A DNA stretch of 64,000 nucleotides from Candidatus Zhuqueibacterota bacterium. GTDB lineage: Bacteria > Zhuqueibacterota > Zhuqueibacteria > Zhuqueibacterales > Geothermadaptataceae. Below, one piece after another: positions 29,304 through 37,997 of the stretch. The stretch is taken from assembly GCA_030950365.1 (NCBI GenBank), contig JAUZRQ010000026.1, positions 1 to 64,000 on the forward strand, in the 5' to 3' direction. The notes beneath the pieces are model-generated. The model had not been told where the DNA came from, did no database searches, and worked only from the letters and a program-made list of their open reading frames with translations. Positions within the stretch are counted from its first letter, which is position 1; every line of letters starts with the position of its first letter. The position numbers and the translations under genes are program-made.

Positions 29304-30272
29304 ATGGATTCCAAACCCATTGCCGACTTCCATATGGGGGATGAGGTCACCGGCTTTTATGTGCTGCGCCGCGCCGATTTGAAATCGCGGCGCGATAATC
29401 AGGGCTATTATCTCGCGGTGGATATTTCCGATGCCACCGGCCACATTTCCGGCAATGTGTGGGAAAATGCCGAAAAGCTGGCACAGGAGTTGTCGCCCGG
29501 TGATGTGGTCAAGATTCAGGGCCAGGTGCAGAGCTATCAGGGCCACAAGCGCATTTCCATTCAGCGAATGCGCAAAGCCCGCGAAGCCGATGCCGTGGAT
29601 ATGTCTTTGTTGGTGCCGGCTGTGGATGAAGAGATCCCGAATTTGTGGAATGAGTTTTTGCGGCTGGCCTCGGTGGTGGTGAATCCGTTTTTGAAATCGC
29701 TTTTGCGCAAATTTACCGAAAACGACGCGTTTCGTAAGCCCTTTTGCGAGGCGCCGGGCGGCAAAATGTGGCACCATGGCTATCGTGGTGGCCTGCTGGA
29801 GCACACCGTCGGCGTGGCCAAAATTTGCGAAAAGCTGGCGGCTCTGTATCCCGAAATCGACCGCGACTTGCTGCTCACGGCGGCGTTGTTGCACGACATT
29901 GGCAAAATCGAGAGCTACCAGCACGGCCCGACGTTCGACTACACCGATGAAGGCCGCTTGCTCGGCCACATCGTTATCGGCAACCAAATGGTGTTGGATC
30001 GCATCCGCGAAATTCCGGCCTTCCCCGAGGAACTCAGCAAGCGGCTGCAGCATTTAATATTGAGTCACCAGGGCCGCCTGGAGCAAGCCTCGCCCGTGGT
30101 ACCGATGATGGCCGAGGCGTTTCTGCTTTATTATGCTGACGAAATCGACTCCAAACTGAACGCGTTTTACCGCATCAAAAAACGCGAACACAAGGATGAT
30201 ACACGCTGGAGTTCATACGTCCGTTTGCTGAATCAATTCTTTTACTTCGGCGACAAGTCTCCATCCTCATAG
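29304..30272 (+). CDS. 3'-5' exoribonuclease of the YhaM type (OB fold + HD domain)
   Basis: 322 aa from the second of two adjacent ATGs (GGAGG 7 nt upstream). The N-terminal ~100 residues form an OB-type nucleic-acid-binding fold (GYYLAVDISDATGHISGNVW, GDVVKIQGQVQSYQGHKRIS). Residues ~155-290 are the HD hydrolase core: MWHHGYRGGLLEHTVGV, LLTAALLHDIGKIES and DEGRLLGHIVIGN. This matches YhaM/CBF1-type exoribonucleases that trim RNA or DNA from the 3' end with Mn. It is first in a plus-strand cluster: the ATPase gene follows after 9 nt and the GAF/HD-GYP gene after another 140 nt. Confidence 0.88.
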   Translation: MDSKPIADFHMGDEVTGFYVLRRADLKSRRDNQGYYLAVDISDATGHISGNVWENAEKLAQELSPGDVVKIQGQVQSYQGHKRISIQRMRKAREADAVDMSLLVPAVDEEIPNLWNEFLRLASVVVNPFLKSLLRKFTENDAFRKPFCEAPGGKMWHHGYRGGLLEHTVGVAKICEKLAALYPEIDRDLLLTAALLHDIGKIESYQHGPTFDYTDEGRLLGHIVIGNQMVLDRIREIPAFPEELSKRLQHLILSHQGRLEQASPVVPMMAEAFLLYYADEIDSKLNAFYRIKKREHKDDTRWSSYVRLLNQFFYFGDKSPSS

Positions 30273-30281
30273 GGAATACAT

Positions 30282-31802
30282 ATGCAAAAAGACCCTCTCA
30301 AGCTGAAAACGATCGGTGAGTTACGCGCTGCCGGATACCGAGTGCTGCCCGTCAAGGAAGAAATTCGCCAGAACCTCATCCGCAAATTGAAAGCCGGTGA
30401 GGAGGTGTTCCCCGGAATTATCGGCTACGAGCACACGGTGATTCCAGAAATCTACAATGCCATTCTGTCGCGGCATGATTTTATCCTGCTGGGGCTGCGC
30501 GGGCAGGCCAAAAGCCGCATCATCCGCATGCTCCCCAATTTGCTGGACGAATACATTCCTATTATCAAGGGTTGCGAAATCAACGACAACCCGTACCGGC
30601 CGGTGTGCAAGGCCTGCCATGATAAAGTCGCCGAATATGGCGATGAGGTCGAAATCGAGTGGATTGGCCGGGATGCCCGTTACGGCGAAAAGCTGGCCAC
30701 CCCGGACGTTACCATTGCCGATCTCATCGGCGACATCGATCCCATCAAAGCGGCGGTGCACCGGCTGCATTATGCCCATGAGGGCGTGATCCACTTCGGC
30801 ATTATTCCGCGCACCAACCGCGGCATTTTTGCTATCAACGAGCTGCCGGATTTGCAGCCGCGCATTCAGGTGGGCCTGTTCAATTTGATGCAGGAAAAAG
30901 ACATACAGATCCGCGGCTTTCCGGTACGCATCCCCATCGATGTGCTGATGGTGTATTCGGCCAATCCCGAAGATTACACCAATCGCGGCAACATCATTAC
31001 CCCGCTCAAAGACCGGATCGGCTCGCAGATTCTGACCCACTATCCGCGCGATATCCAATCCGGTATGAAAATCACCGCACAGGAAGCCTGGGTGGAGCGC
31101 GATAGTCTGCCGGTGCGTATCCTGCCGATTTTGCGCGAGGTGATTGAGCAGACGGCTGTGGAAGCGCGGCAAAGTGAGTTTGTGGATCAGAAAAGTGGGG
31201 TCAGCGCGCGCATGACCATCTCTCTGCTGGAAAATGTGGTCAGCAACGCCGAACGGCGTGCCTATCTCTGCAACGAGTCCGAAATTGTGCCGCGCATTTG
31301 TGATTTGTATGCCTCGCTGTCGGCCATTACCGGCAAAATCGAGCTGGTGTATGAAGGCGAACAGGAGGGATTGGTGAATGTGGCCAAAGGGCTGCTTGGC
31401 AAGGCCATTAAAACCATCTTCTTAAATTACTTTCCGGAACCGTTCGCCGCCATCAAAAAGGGGCAAAATCCATATCAGAAAATCACCGATTATTTCAAAG
31501 GCGATCGCAAATTGGAACTCTCTGACACGCTCGGCGATGAGCCTTATCGCAAGCGATTGCAGCAGGTGCCCGGACTGGCCGAGGTGACGCACCGCTACAT
31601 TCCCGGAATGGAAGAACAGCCACCGTCGCTTCTGGCCGTGGGTATGGAATTTGTATTGGAAGGATTGCATCAGAACTCGATGCTGAGCAAGGATGAGATC
31701 GACCATGTGCGCATCTATGGGGACATGATTCAGCGCATGTTCGATGGCTTGCACCAGGACGACGATGACGACGATTTCGAGGATTTCAATCGCTGGGCAT
31801 GA
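30282..31802 (+). CDS. ChlI/MoxR-like AAA+ ATPase with a cysteine-containing insert
   Basis: 506 aa. It resembles the Mg-chelatase ChlI/MoxR branch of AAA+ proteins. The P-loop is atypical (GLRGQAKSR, residues 71-79) and Walker B reads GIFAINELPDL with Asn in place of the usual Asp. MVYSANPEDYTNRGNIITPL is the sensor region. Between the P-loop and Walker B lies a conserved-looking insert with three cysteines and a histidine (C97, C109, C112, H113 in RPVCKACHDK), a possible zinc site. Relatives often work with a VWA-domain partner; none is adjacent here. The C-terminus is very acidic (DDDDDDFEDF). It is probably co-transcribed with the YhaM-like gene 9 nt upstream. Function unknown. Confidence 0.8.
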   Translation: MQKDPLKLKTIGELRAAGYRVLPVKEEIRQNLIRKLKAGEEVFPGIIGYEHTVIPEIYNAILSRHDFILLGLRGQAKSRIIRMLPNLLDEYIPIIKGCEINDNPYRPVCKACHDKVAEYGDEVEIEWIGRDARYGEKLATPDVTIADLIGDIDPIKAAVHRLHYAHEGVIHFGIIPRTNRGIFAINELPDLQPRIQVGLFNLMQEKDIQIRGFPVRIPIDVLMVYSANPEDYTNRGNIITPLKDRIGSQILTHYPRDIQSGMKITAQEAWVERDSLPVRILPILREVIEQTAVEARQSEFVDQKSGVSARMTISLLENVVSNAERRAYLCNESEIVPRICDLYASLSAITGKIELVYEGEQEGLVNVAKGLLGKAIKTIFLNYFPEPFAAIKKGQNPYQKITDYFKGDRKLELSDTLGDEPYRKRLQQVPGLAEVTHRYIPGMEEQPPSLLAVGMEFVLEGLHQNSMLSKDEIDHVRIYGDMIQRMFDGLHQDDDDDDFEDFNRWA

Positions 31803-31942
31803 GGCCCGGCGCCGGAGGATGCGATAGGTTTTCGCAAACGGATGCAATGCCGCTACTGTTTTTACTAGCGGCAGAGGGGGCAGGACGCAGAACGTCGCTT
31901 TTGTAGCAGGAATCAACACGAACCAACGATTCGAGGCGTATC

Positions 31943-33550
31943 ATGGCGATTGATACAGGGACTTCGCAACAGACTCGCAAGGACCTTGAGAGCCAAATTG
32001 CGCGTTTGAACAAAATCGGGATTGCGCTGTCGAGCGAGCACAATCTGAACCGGCTGCTGGAAATGATAGTGCGTGAGGCGCGTGGTTTCACCAACGCCGA
32101 CGGCGGCAGTCTGTATATTCGCGAGGGCGATAAGCTCAATTTTATCGTTGCGCAGACGCAATCGCTGGAGCGCCGCAATGGCAAAAAGACCGAGTTCAAG
32201 TCGTTTTATTTGCCACTCACCAAAGAAAGCATTGGCGGCTATGTGGCTATAACCGGTGAGGTGCTCAATATTGAGGATGCCTATCTGATTCCGCCGACGG
32301 TAGAATATCGTTTGAACAGGGATTTCGACCAGCGGATGGGCTATCGCACCAAATCCATGCTGGTGGTGCCGATGCGGGATCACAAAGATGAGATCATCGG
32401 CGTGCTGCAGCTCATCAACAGCATGGATGAGCACGGCAACGTGGTGCCGTTTCGCAAAGAATACGAGTCGCTGATCCTGTCGCTGGCCAGCCAGGCGGCG
32501 GTCGCCATCCAGAACGCTCGGCTCATTGACGAAATCCGCAACCTGTTCCGCTCGCTGGTTCGCTACTCGGCCAAAGCCATTGACGCGCGAAGTCCGCATA
32601 CGGCTGGTCATTCCGGCCGCGTGGCGCGCTATTCGGTGCGCATCATGGAGGCCATCAACGAAGAAAAAAATGGCCGCTTTGCCGATGTGCATTTCTCGCC
32701 GCAGGAAATTGAAGAAATGAAAATGGCAGGGTGGCTGCACGATATCGGCAAGATTGGTGTGCGCGAGGCGGTGCTGGAAAAAGAAAACAAGCTGACCCAT
32801 GATCAGATGCGGGTCATCGAAAACCGATTCCAGGCCATCCGGCTGATGGAAATCCTCCGCAGCGAGCGCGAGAAAGCCGATTTGTTGAAGCGGAACAAGC
32901 TGACCGCTGAAACTGAAAAGCACATCGATGAACAATTGAAGATAAAACTAAGCGCGTTGGACGACGACCTGGCCTTTTTAAAACGCATCAACGTGCCGGG
33001 GTTTTTGAAGGAAGAGGATCGCGTGCGGCTGAAGGCCATCGCTGAAAAAACCTACAACGACCTGCAGGGTGAAACACACTTTTATCTGACCGCGTTTGAA
33101 TACGAAAACCTGTCGGTCATTCGTGGCAATCTGACCGAGGCGGAATACAGGGAAATTCAGAGTCATGTGGACCAGACCCTGGCAATTTTGAACAAAATTC
33201 CATTCACCAAAGATTTGCAGAACATCCCCAAATATGCGGCGGTGCACCATGAAATGCTCGACGGCAGCGGCTATCCCCGCGGCCTCAAGGGCGATCAGAT
33301 TCCGCTGCAGGGGCGCATCATGGCCGTGTGCGATATTTTCGATGCGCTGACCGCGGCCGACCGGCCTTACAAGAAAGCCCTGCCGCTGGAAAAGAGTCTG
33401 GCCATTCTACGTGAAGAAGCCGAGCGCGGCCGGCTGGACAGGGACATCGTGGAGCTGTTCATCCGCAAGAAGCTCTACGAAAGGAAAGCGCGGATGGAAG
33501 ATGAAGAGGAGGACAAAGACAACCTGATTTTTCGCAAGACGGCGGTTTGA
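31943..33550 (+). CDS. GAF-HD-GYP protein, putative cyclic-di-GMP phosphodiesterase
   Basis: 535 aa, cytosolic. Residues ~20-195 form a GAF sensor domain (NADGGSLYIREGDKLNFIVA, VVPMRDHKDEIIGVLQLIN). The HD-GYP domain begins near 205 (AIDARSPHTAGHSGRVARYS), has HDIGKIG at 266-272 and the signature HHEMLDGSGYPRGL at 435-448. This domain hydrolyses c-di-GMP to GMP or pGpG. Between the two metal-binding halves is an insertion of about 115 charged, helical residues (~282-395, rich in E/K) that ordinary HD-GYP proteins lack; it may carry a coiled-coil or regulatory part. Start: GAGG 8 nt upstream. It ends the cluster, with a terminator 20 nt after the stop. Confidence 0.92.
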   Translation: MAIDTGTSQQTRKDLESQIARLNKIGIALSSEHNLNRLLEMIVREARGFTNADGGSLYIREGDKLNFIVAQTQSLERRNGKKTEFKSFYLPLTKESIGGYVAITGEVLNIEDAYLIPPTVEYRLNRDFDQRMGYRTKSMLVVPMRDHKDEIIGVLQLINSMDEHGNVVPFRKEYESLILSLASQAAVAIQNARLIDEIRNLFRSLVRYSAKAIDARSPHTAGHSGRVARYSVRIMEAINEEKNGRFADVHFSPQEIEEMKMAGWLHDIGKIGVREAVLEKENKLTHDQMRVIENRFQAIRLMEILRSEREKADLLKRNKLTAETEKHIDEQLKIKLSALDDDLAFLKRINVPGFLKEEDRVRLKAIAEKTYNDLQGETHFYLTAFEYENLSVIRGNLTEAEYREIQSHVDQTLAILNKIPFTKDLQNIPKYAAVHHEMLDGSGYPRGLKGDQIPLQGRIMAVCDIFDALTAADRPYKKALPLEKSLAILREEAERGRLDRDIVELFIRKKLYERKARMEDEEEDKDNLIFRKTAV

Positions 33551-33570
33551 GATATGGCAAGGACATTCAT

Positions 33571-33605
33571 AAAATCCCGGCTTTGTTCCGGGATTTTTAA
33601 TTTTT
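33571..33605 (+). terminator. Rho-independent terminator
   Basis: AAATCCCGG and CCGGGATTT pair around CTTTGTT, followed by TTAATTTTT. It lies just after the GAF-HD-GYP stop codon. Confidence 0.85.
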
Positions 33606-33607
33606 GG

Positions 33608-33645
33608 GGGAACCACAAAGGCACAAAGAGAACAGAGGGATGATA
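33608..33645. repeat. 9-nt periodic repeat phrase
   Basis: ACCACAAAGGCACAAAGAG is of the same type as ACCACAAAGACACAAAGGG at 42851 and ACCACGAAGCGCACGAAG at 12680. Confidence 0.45.
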
Positions 33646-33792
33646 AAAACGCAAAGGAATTTTGAGGTAGATACTATGAAATTAAATATTTTTGAAAGAT
33701 GTAATGGGAAAAGTCAATCTTGTTGCTAACATACAAAATGCATGAGATTGGTGAGTCTTCGGCTTTTTTGGGTAGGTATGAAAATAAAGAAA

Positions 33793-34167
33793 TTATTTTG
33801 TCTCAATATATTTGACCCCTTCAATATTTTTAAAATCAACGTCTTGAGTCCAGAGAACAGCATTGTAAGCCCTGGCAGTTGCCAAAATAATGCTGTCAGC
33901 CATTGGCAGGCCGAATTTTAAGGATAGATTCGCTGAGCTTAAAGCCAAAGCGGAATCTAAATCAACAACTTTCCCTTGTTGCATGGCGGCAATTGCTTGC
34001 AATGCAGGGTTTTCGCCTCTTTGTTGCTTAATCCTTTTAAAAACTTCATAAATACTAATTGAGGGGACAACGAGGTCATCTACTTGCTCAATCGCTGGAG
34101 CAAAAAAATCAGCATTTGGACCATCTGCAAAGTATTCAAGCCATCCAGATCAATCGACTACATTCAT
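33793..34167 (-). pseudogene. VapC-type PIN toxin with an in-frame TGA at codon 6
   Basis: The ATG at 34167 overlaps the antitoxin stop (ATGA), as is normal for vapBC. The frame reads MNVVD, TGA (34150-34152), then SGWLEYFADGPNADFF, VPSISIYEVFKRIKQQRGEN, LALSSANLSLKFGLPMADSI and NAVLWTQDVDFKNIEGVKYI to a stop at 33793. All else is a complete 124-aa VapC with its acidic residues (D5, E in YEVFK, D in MADSI, D in TQDVDF). In relatives the sixth residue is usually Ser or Thr (VVDSSGWLEY). Restart after the stop would have to use a Met far into the protein, so no active toxin is expected unless the stop is read through. Confidence 0.85.
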
Positions 34168-34370
34168 AATCGGTCTGGCTCCCTTTCTACTGCTGTATCA
34201 ATCCCCTTGAGAAAACCACGCAGCTTTTGAACTGGCTTCACAGGAATCAATTCGATACGATCTTCGTAGCGCATGACCTGCACCTTTTGGCCGGGACGAA
34301 TTCCCAGCGATTTTCGAATAGAACGAGGAATGATAATCTGATATTTTGATGAAACCGTAACCTGATCCAT
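34164..34370 (-). CDS. VapB-type AbrB/SpoVT-fold antitoxin
   Basis: 68 aa, intact. The AbrB-like swapped-hairpin DNA-binding domain is clear (VTVSSKYQIIIPRSIRKSLG, IRPGQKVQVMRYEDRIELIP), followed by a short toxin-binding tail (LRGFLKGIDTAVEREPDRL). AAGGGAAT precedes the ATG. Such proteins neutralise their VapC and repress their own promoter. Here the toxin frame that overlaps its stop is broken at codon 6, so this may be an antitoxin kept without its toxin. Confidence 0.9.
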   Translation of the reverse strand: MDQVTVSSKYQIIIPRSIRKSLGIRPGQKVQVMRYEDRIELIPVKPVQKLRGFLKGIDTAVEREPDRL

Positions 34371-35178
34371 ATTCCCTTTTGCTCCATACCATAATCTTGG
34401 ATATTCTTTTCAGGATAGACAAAAGTAAACCAATCTCTACTTATATTCAAGAATTTTATTGATGCAAGTAAATATTGTGTGAATTATGCCGTGGTTTTGA
34501 AGCATCAAACCACGTTCCTTTCATGCCTTAAAATGCACTGTTAATTCTAAAAGTCGAGGTCATGTAAAAGCAGCGAACGTAGGGGAGCCATTTGCAAGAT
34601 TGATAGCATCATTCATTTTTCTAACCTGGAAAATTCATCACGAAAAGGCGCAAAGAACGCAATGTGTTGATCAATTTAAAGCATAAAAGGTTTATCTATC
34701 ATTAAGTTTGAAAAATGAAGCTTTTTATCAAGCGTAATCATAAAGCATTATTTCTTTGCGACTTGGCGTCTTTGCATGAGAAATTGATGAATTCAACAAG
34801 CTAAAAGTGAAACAAAGTTACCTCTGCGCTCCCAGCGCCTCCGCGAGAGAATTTTATAATTGATCCGACTTCAGCTTGAGCCGGCAAATAAAAAAATCTC
34901 GCAGAGCTCGCAGGGTGCGCTGAGGTTTCTATACTTTGCCAGGGCTTTCGCGAGGCTTGCCTTTTTGGTTTTGTGTGCTGCTTAAAAATCCATCGCTGGC
35001 CCGCGGGATGCTTGATTTTTATGGAGAGCCTTCACGGAAGCAGACACAGAGATTCGTTACCATTTTTCATGCAATCCAACTCATCCATCTCATTGTTGTA
35101 CATTATGAGAATTTTTTGTATTATATTCTTGTAACCATTGACCAGCATCCAGGCAAAAGCTCATAGGCCATAGCCCCC
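34371..35178. repeat. Gene-free stretch with degenerate dispersed phrases
   Basis: No gene. Phrases of the periodic repeat type occur: CACGAAAAGGCGCAAAGAA (34639 on), CTCTGCGCTCCCAGCGCCTC (34825 on) and CTCGCAGAGCTCGCAGGG (34898 on). These degenerate remnants are common in this genome's gaps. The dnaG leader occupies the right end; no consensus promoter was found there. Confidence 0.45.
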
Positions 35179-37008
35179 ATGCCGATTATTCCCGAAAACA
35201 TCGTCGAAGAAGTGCGCATGGCGTCCGATATTGTGGACGTCGTTTCCGATTATGTGGCGCTGAAGCAAAAGGGCCGGAATTTTTTCGGATTGTGCCCTTT
35301 CCATCCCGAAAAAACGCCGTCGTTCAGCGTCAATCCGGAAAAGCAGATTTTCCACTGCTTCGGTTGCGGCACGGGCGGTAACGTGTTCACCTTCATCATG
35401 AAGGAAGAGGGGGTCAACTTCCCCGAGGCCGTGCGCATCCTGGCCAAACGCGCCGGCATCGCCATTCCCGAGCCGGAAGAGGCCACGGACGTCAATCTGC
35501 AGGTGCGCGAGGCGCTGTACCACATCAACGAAATGGCCATGGCGTTTTACGAGCAGCAACTGTTCTCGCCGGCCGGCCGGGAGGCGCTGAAATACCTGCA
35601 CTCGCGCGGATTCACCGATGAGGGCATCCGCACGTTTCACCTGGGCTATGCCCCGGATTCCTTCGATGCCCTGCTCAAACACGCCACGGCCAGACACTTC
35701 AGCCCGGATAAGCTCGAGCAAGCCGGACTTCTGAACAAGCGCGAGGATGGTGGCTATTACGACCGTTTCCGTCACCGCGTCATGTTCCCGATTTTGAATC
35801 TGTCCGGCAAGGTCATCGCCTTTGGCGGCCGCCGTCTTTCGGATGACGACACCATCCCCAAATACGTCAATTCGCCGGAAACACCAATTTACCACAAGAG
35901 CAATGTGCTGTACGGTCTGTTTCTGGCCCGCGACGCCATCCGGGAGCAGGATTTGGCGGTTTTTGTGGAAGGCTACACCGATATGATGCGGCTGTATCTC
36001 AGCGGCATCCGCAATGTGGTGGCCACGTCCGGAACGGCGCTCACTCCGCTGCAGGCGCGGCTGGTGCGGCGTTATACCCAAAACGTCACGCTGCTGTATG
36101 ACAGCGATACGGCCGGCGCGGCGGCGACTCTGCGCGGCGCGGATGTGCTGGTGGAGCAGGGGCTGGAAGTGAAAGTAGCCGAGCTACAGGAAGGCGAGGA
36201 CCCGGATAGTTTTGTGCAAAAATACGGCCCGGATGCGTTACGGGAGCAACTGGCAAAAGCCATTCCGCTGTTGGACTTCAAGGCGCTGCGCATCCCCGAG
36301 GCCGGCGGGCATCTCGAAAAAAACGAGCGCGTGCAGTCGCTGGTGCAAACCCTGGCGAAAATTCAGGACGGGCTGAAACGGCAGGAAATGGTGCACTACT
36401 ATGCGGAAAAGATGAAGCTGGACGAGGAGGTGCTGTGGGACGAGGTGCGACGGCTGCGCAGGTTGTACCGCCTGCGGCGCAAGCAGCCAGAGGAGCCAGT
36501 TCAGGTTTTGCTGCCCGCAGAGCAAAAGGGCAGCTTTGCCGAGCGCAGCCGGCCGGTCGAGGAGGAACTCATCCGGATCATGCTGTTGTACTGGGACGCC
36601 GTTCCGTTCGTATTCAGTTTCATGGAAGTGACCGATTTTTATAACGAGGATTTTCAGATCATTGCCGCGGTGCTGTTTGAGCTGTATAAGAATCAGATCC
36701 GTCCTGAGCCCGAGGAGTTGATCCACTATTTCCGCGATGCGCACATTTCCGAGTTCATTTCCAGGGTGGTGCTGTTGCCCAAAGAAGAGCGCGAGGCGGT
36801 GACCAAAAATTACCAGCGATGGGCCGCGGACTGTTTGGCGAAACTGCAGCGGCTCATGCTGGAGCTGAAAATTGAGGACGTACAGCAGCAGATCAAGGAG
36901 CGAGAAGCCTCGGGCGGCGACGTCACCGAACTCCTCGAGGCCTGGCGCAACCTGCAGGACCAGCGCCAGCGCATCCGTCCGGAGAATTTCCTGCCGGAAT
37001 ACCAGTGA
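35179..37008 (+). CDS. dnaG: DNA primase
   Basis: 609 aa, usual size. It makes RNA primers for replication together with the DnaB helicase. The CHC2 zinc-binding domain is at residues 39-63 (Cys39, His42, Cys60, Cys63: CPFHPEKTPSFS, FHCFGCGTGGN). The RNA-polymerase core with the TOPRIM fold is at ~125-340 (HRVMFPILNLSGKVIAFGGR, AVFVEGYTDMMRLYLSG, TLLYDSDTAGAAATLRG), and a helical C-terminal domain of ~150 aa binds the helicase. The ribosome site is weak. It is transcribed alone, facing the minus-strand nucleotidyltransferase-like gene. The sigma gene that often follows dnaG in other bacteria lies about 10 kb away. Confidence 0.97.
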   Translation: MPIIPENIVEEVRMASDIVDVVSDYVALKQKGRNFFGLCPFHPEKTPSFSVNPEKQIFHCFGCGTGGNVFTFIMKEEGVNFPEAVRILAKRAGIAIPEPEEATDVNLQVREALYHINEMAMAFYEQQLFSPAGREALKYLHSRGFTDEGIRTFHLGYAPDSFDALLKHATARHFSPDKLEQAGLLNKREDGGYYDRFRHRVMFPILNLSGKVIAFGGRRLSDDDTIPKYVNSPETPIYHKSNVLYGLFLARDAIREQDLAVFVEGYTDMMRLYLSGIRNVVATSGTALTPLQARLVRRYTQNVTLLYDSDTAGAAATLRGADVLVEQGLEVKVAELQEGEDPDSFVQKYGPDALREQLAKAIPLLDFKALRIPEAGGHLEKNERVQSLVQTLAKIQDGLKRQEMVHYYAEKMKLDEEVLWDEVRRLRRLYRLRRKQPEEPVQVLLPAEQKGSFAERSRPVEEELIRIMLLYWDAVPFVFSFMEVTDFYNEDFQIIAAVLFELYKNQIRPEPEELIHYFRDAHISEFISRVVLLPKEEREAVTKNYQRWAADCLAKLQRLMLELKIEDVQQQIKEREASGGDVTELLEAWRNLQDQRQRIRPENFLPEYQ

Positions 37009-37023
37009 TTGTTTATCAGCAAG

Positions 37024-37049
37024 ACACCAGGCAGCTTCGTGGTGCCTGG
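37024..37049. terminator. Stem-loop between convergent genes
   Basis: ACACCAGGCA and TGCCTGGG flank a short loop between the ends of dnaG and the minus-strand gene. There is no long T run, so termination is uncertain. The left arm resembles the hairpin at 54488. Confidence 0.35.
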
Positions 37050-37055
37050 GGGCTC

Positions 37056-37748
37056 TTACTGCAAAATCTCACAAAGTTCGTGGTACAACCTTTCCACTGC
37101 TGATTGCGGATGGCGTCTGGCCAGCAAGCTAACCCGGTCACGCAGGATGGAAAACAGCTCCGGCCAGTAGGCCGGCGGACACCTGATGGCCTGCTTCAAT
37201 TGCTCGCAGGACACCGGTTGGCACAGCAGCAATGCCGTCACATCATCCGGATCGTGCTTGCCCTGCCGGCGACCGCGCCAGAGCAGCAGCTTAAAGGCCA
37301 CATGCAACGCCGGCGACAGCGTGAGATACGTCCGCTCGCCGAAAACGACTTCCATCGGTGGGAACTGCCGCAAATCGAACCGCAAAGCCACCGGGCCGGC
37401 AAACCCTGGAATCCGCATTTCATCCACCGCCATCAAATCCACATCCACCTCGCCGCGTCGCAATTTCAAACTCCAGCCACGAAAATGTTCCGTGTCCTCA
37501 TATTCGAAATGGTTGGCCAGGCTTTCGGACCACTGCTGTCGGCTGTCGGGGGAAATGATGAGGTCGAGGTCCATGGCGACGGTGGTAGCGTATGGCCGAA
37601 AATGCTCCGGCCGGGTACACAGGAACACCGCTGTGCCGCCGAAAATGACCGGCGGCTGAATCGCGCGTTCCCGGGCGATCGTCCGAAAATCCTCGTACGC
37701 GTTCAAGACGCGTTGCATTTGTGCGTGGATTCGTGAACGCGTTTGCAT
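37056..37748 (-). CDS. Nucleotidyltransferase-like protein
   Basis: 230 aa from the ATG at 37748. The N-terminal half resembles the minimal nucleotidyltransferase fold used by AbiEii-like proteins: PPVIFGGTAVFLCTR (the GG signature) followed by AMDLDLII (the DxD metal pair), and VDVDLMAVDEM with further acidic residues. The C-terminal half is helical (YLTLSPALHVAFKLLLWRGR, KHDPDDVTALLL). It lies 7 nt after the DUF5989 gene and is probably translated from the same message. The substrate is unknown; a role as a nucleotidyltransferase toxin is possible, but no antitoxin gene is adjacent. Confidence 0.65.
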   Translation of the reverse strand: MQTRSRIHAQMQRVLNAYEDFRTIARERAIQPPVIFGGTAVFLCTRPEHFRPYATTVAMDLDLIISPDSRQQWSESLANHFEYEDTEHFRGWSLKLRRGEVDVDLMAVDEMRIPGFAGPVALRFDLRQFPPMEVVFGERTYLTLSPALHVAFKLLLWRGRRQGKHDPDDVTALLLCQPVSCEQLKQAIRCPPAYWPELFSILRDRVSLLARRHPQSAVERLYHELCEILQ

Positions 37749-37755
37749 GTCGTGC

Positions 37756-37914
37756 CTAAAACAGCGTGTAAATGAACGGGGCAAGGGCGCTTTGCTGCGT
37801 CAACACGATCAGTAGGCTGAGGAGAATCAAAAAAATCATGATCGGCGCCAGCCAGTATTTTTTGCGCACGCGCAGAAATCGCCAGAACTCGGCCAATATG
37901 GACAGCTTGCTCAT
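37756..37914 (-). CDS. DUF5989 family small membrane protein
   Basis: 52 aa, too short for many gene callers but convincing. GGAGG stands 5 nt before the ATG. The protein has the typical start MSKLSILAEFWRFLRVRKKY, a single membrane helix (WLAPIMIFLILLSLLIVL) and the end LAPFIYTLF. DUF5989 proteins are usually encoded beside an SxtJ-family membrane protein and a carbamoyltransferase in biosynthetic or surface-modification clusters. Neither is present here, and the gene is instead linked (7 nt) to a nucleotidyltransferase-like gene. Biochemical role unknown. Confidence 0.85.
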   Translation of the reverse strand: MSKLSILAEFWRFLRVRKKYWLAPIMIFLILLSLLIVLTQQSALAPFIYTLF

Positions 37915-37997
37915 GCACCCTCCTGTAAGATGACGTGATTAAAATTAATGATGCCGGTGCGTATCATCTCCCGGTGTGAACCGCTGCACCAGCGCGT

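Noticed and set aside
30390-30640. CXXCH in the ChlI-like ATPase as a heme-binding site
   Set aside because: The protein has no signal peptide and sits in the cytosolic ATPase family; a zinc site is more plausible.
37703-37918. 71-codon minus-strand frame overlapping the DUF5989 gene
   Set aside because: The alternative 52-codon frame has a better ribosome site, a membrane helix and family similarity.
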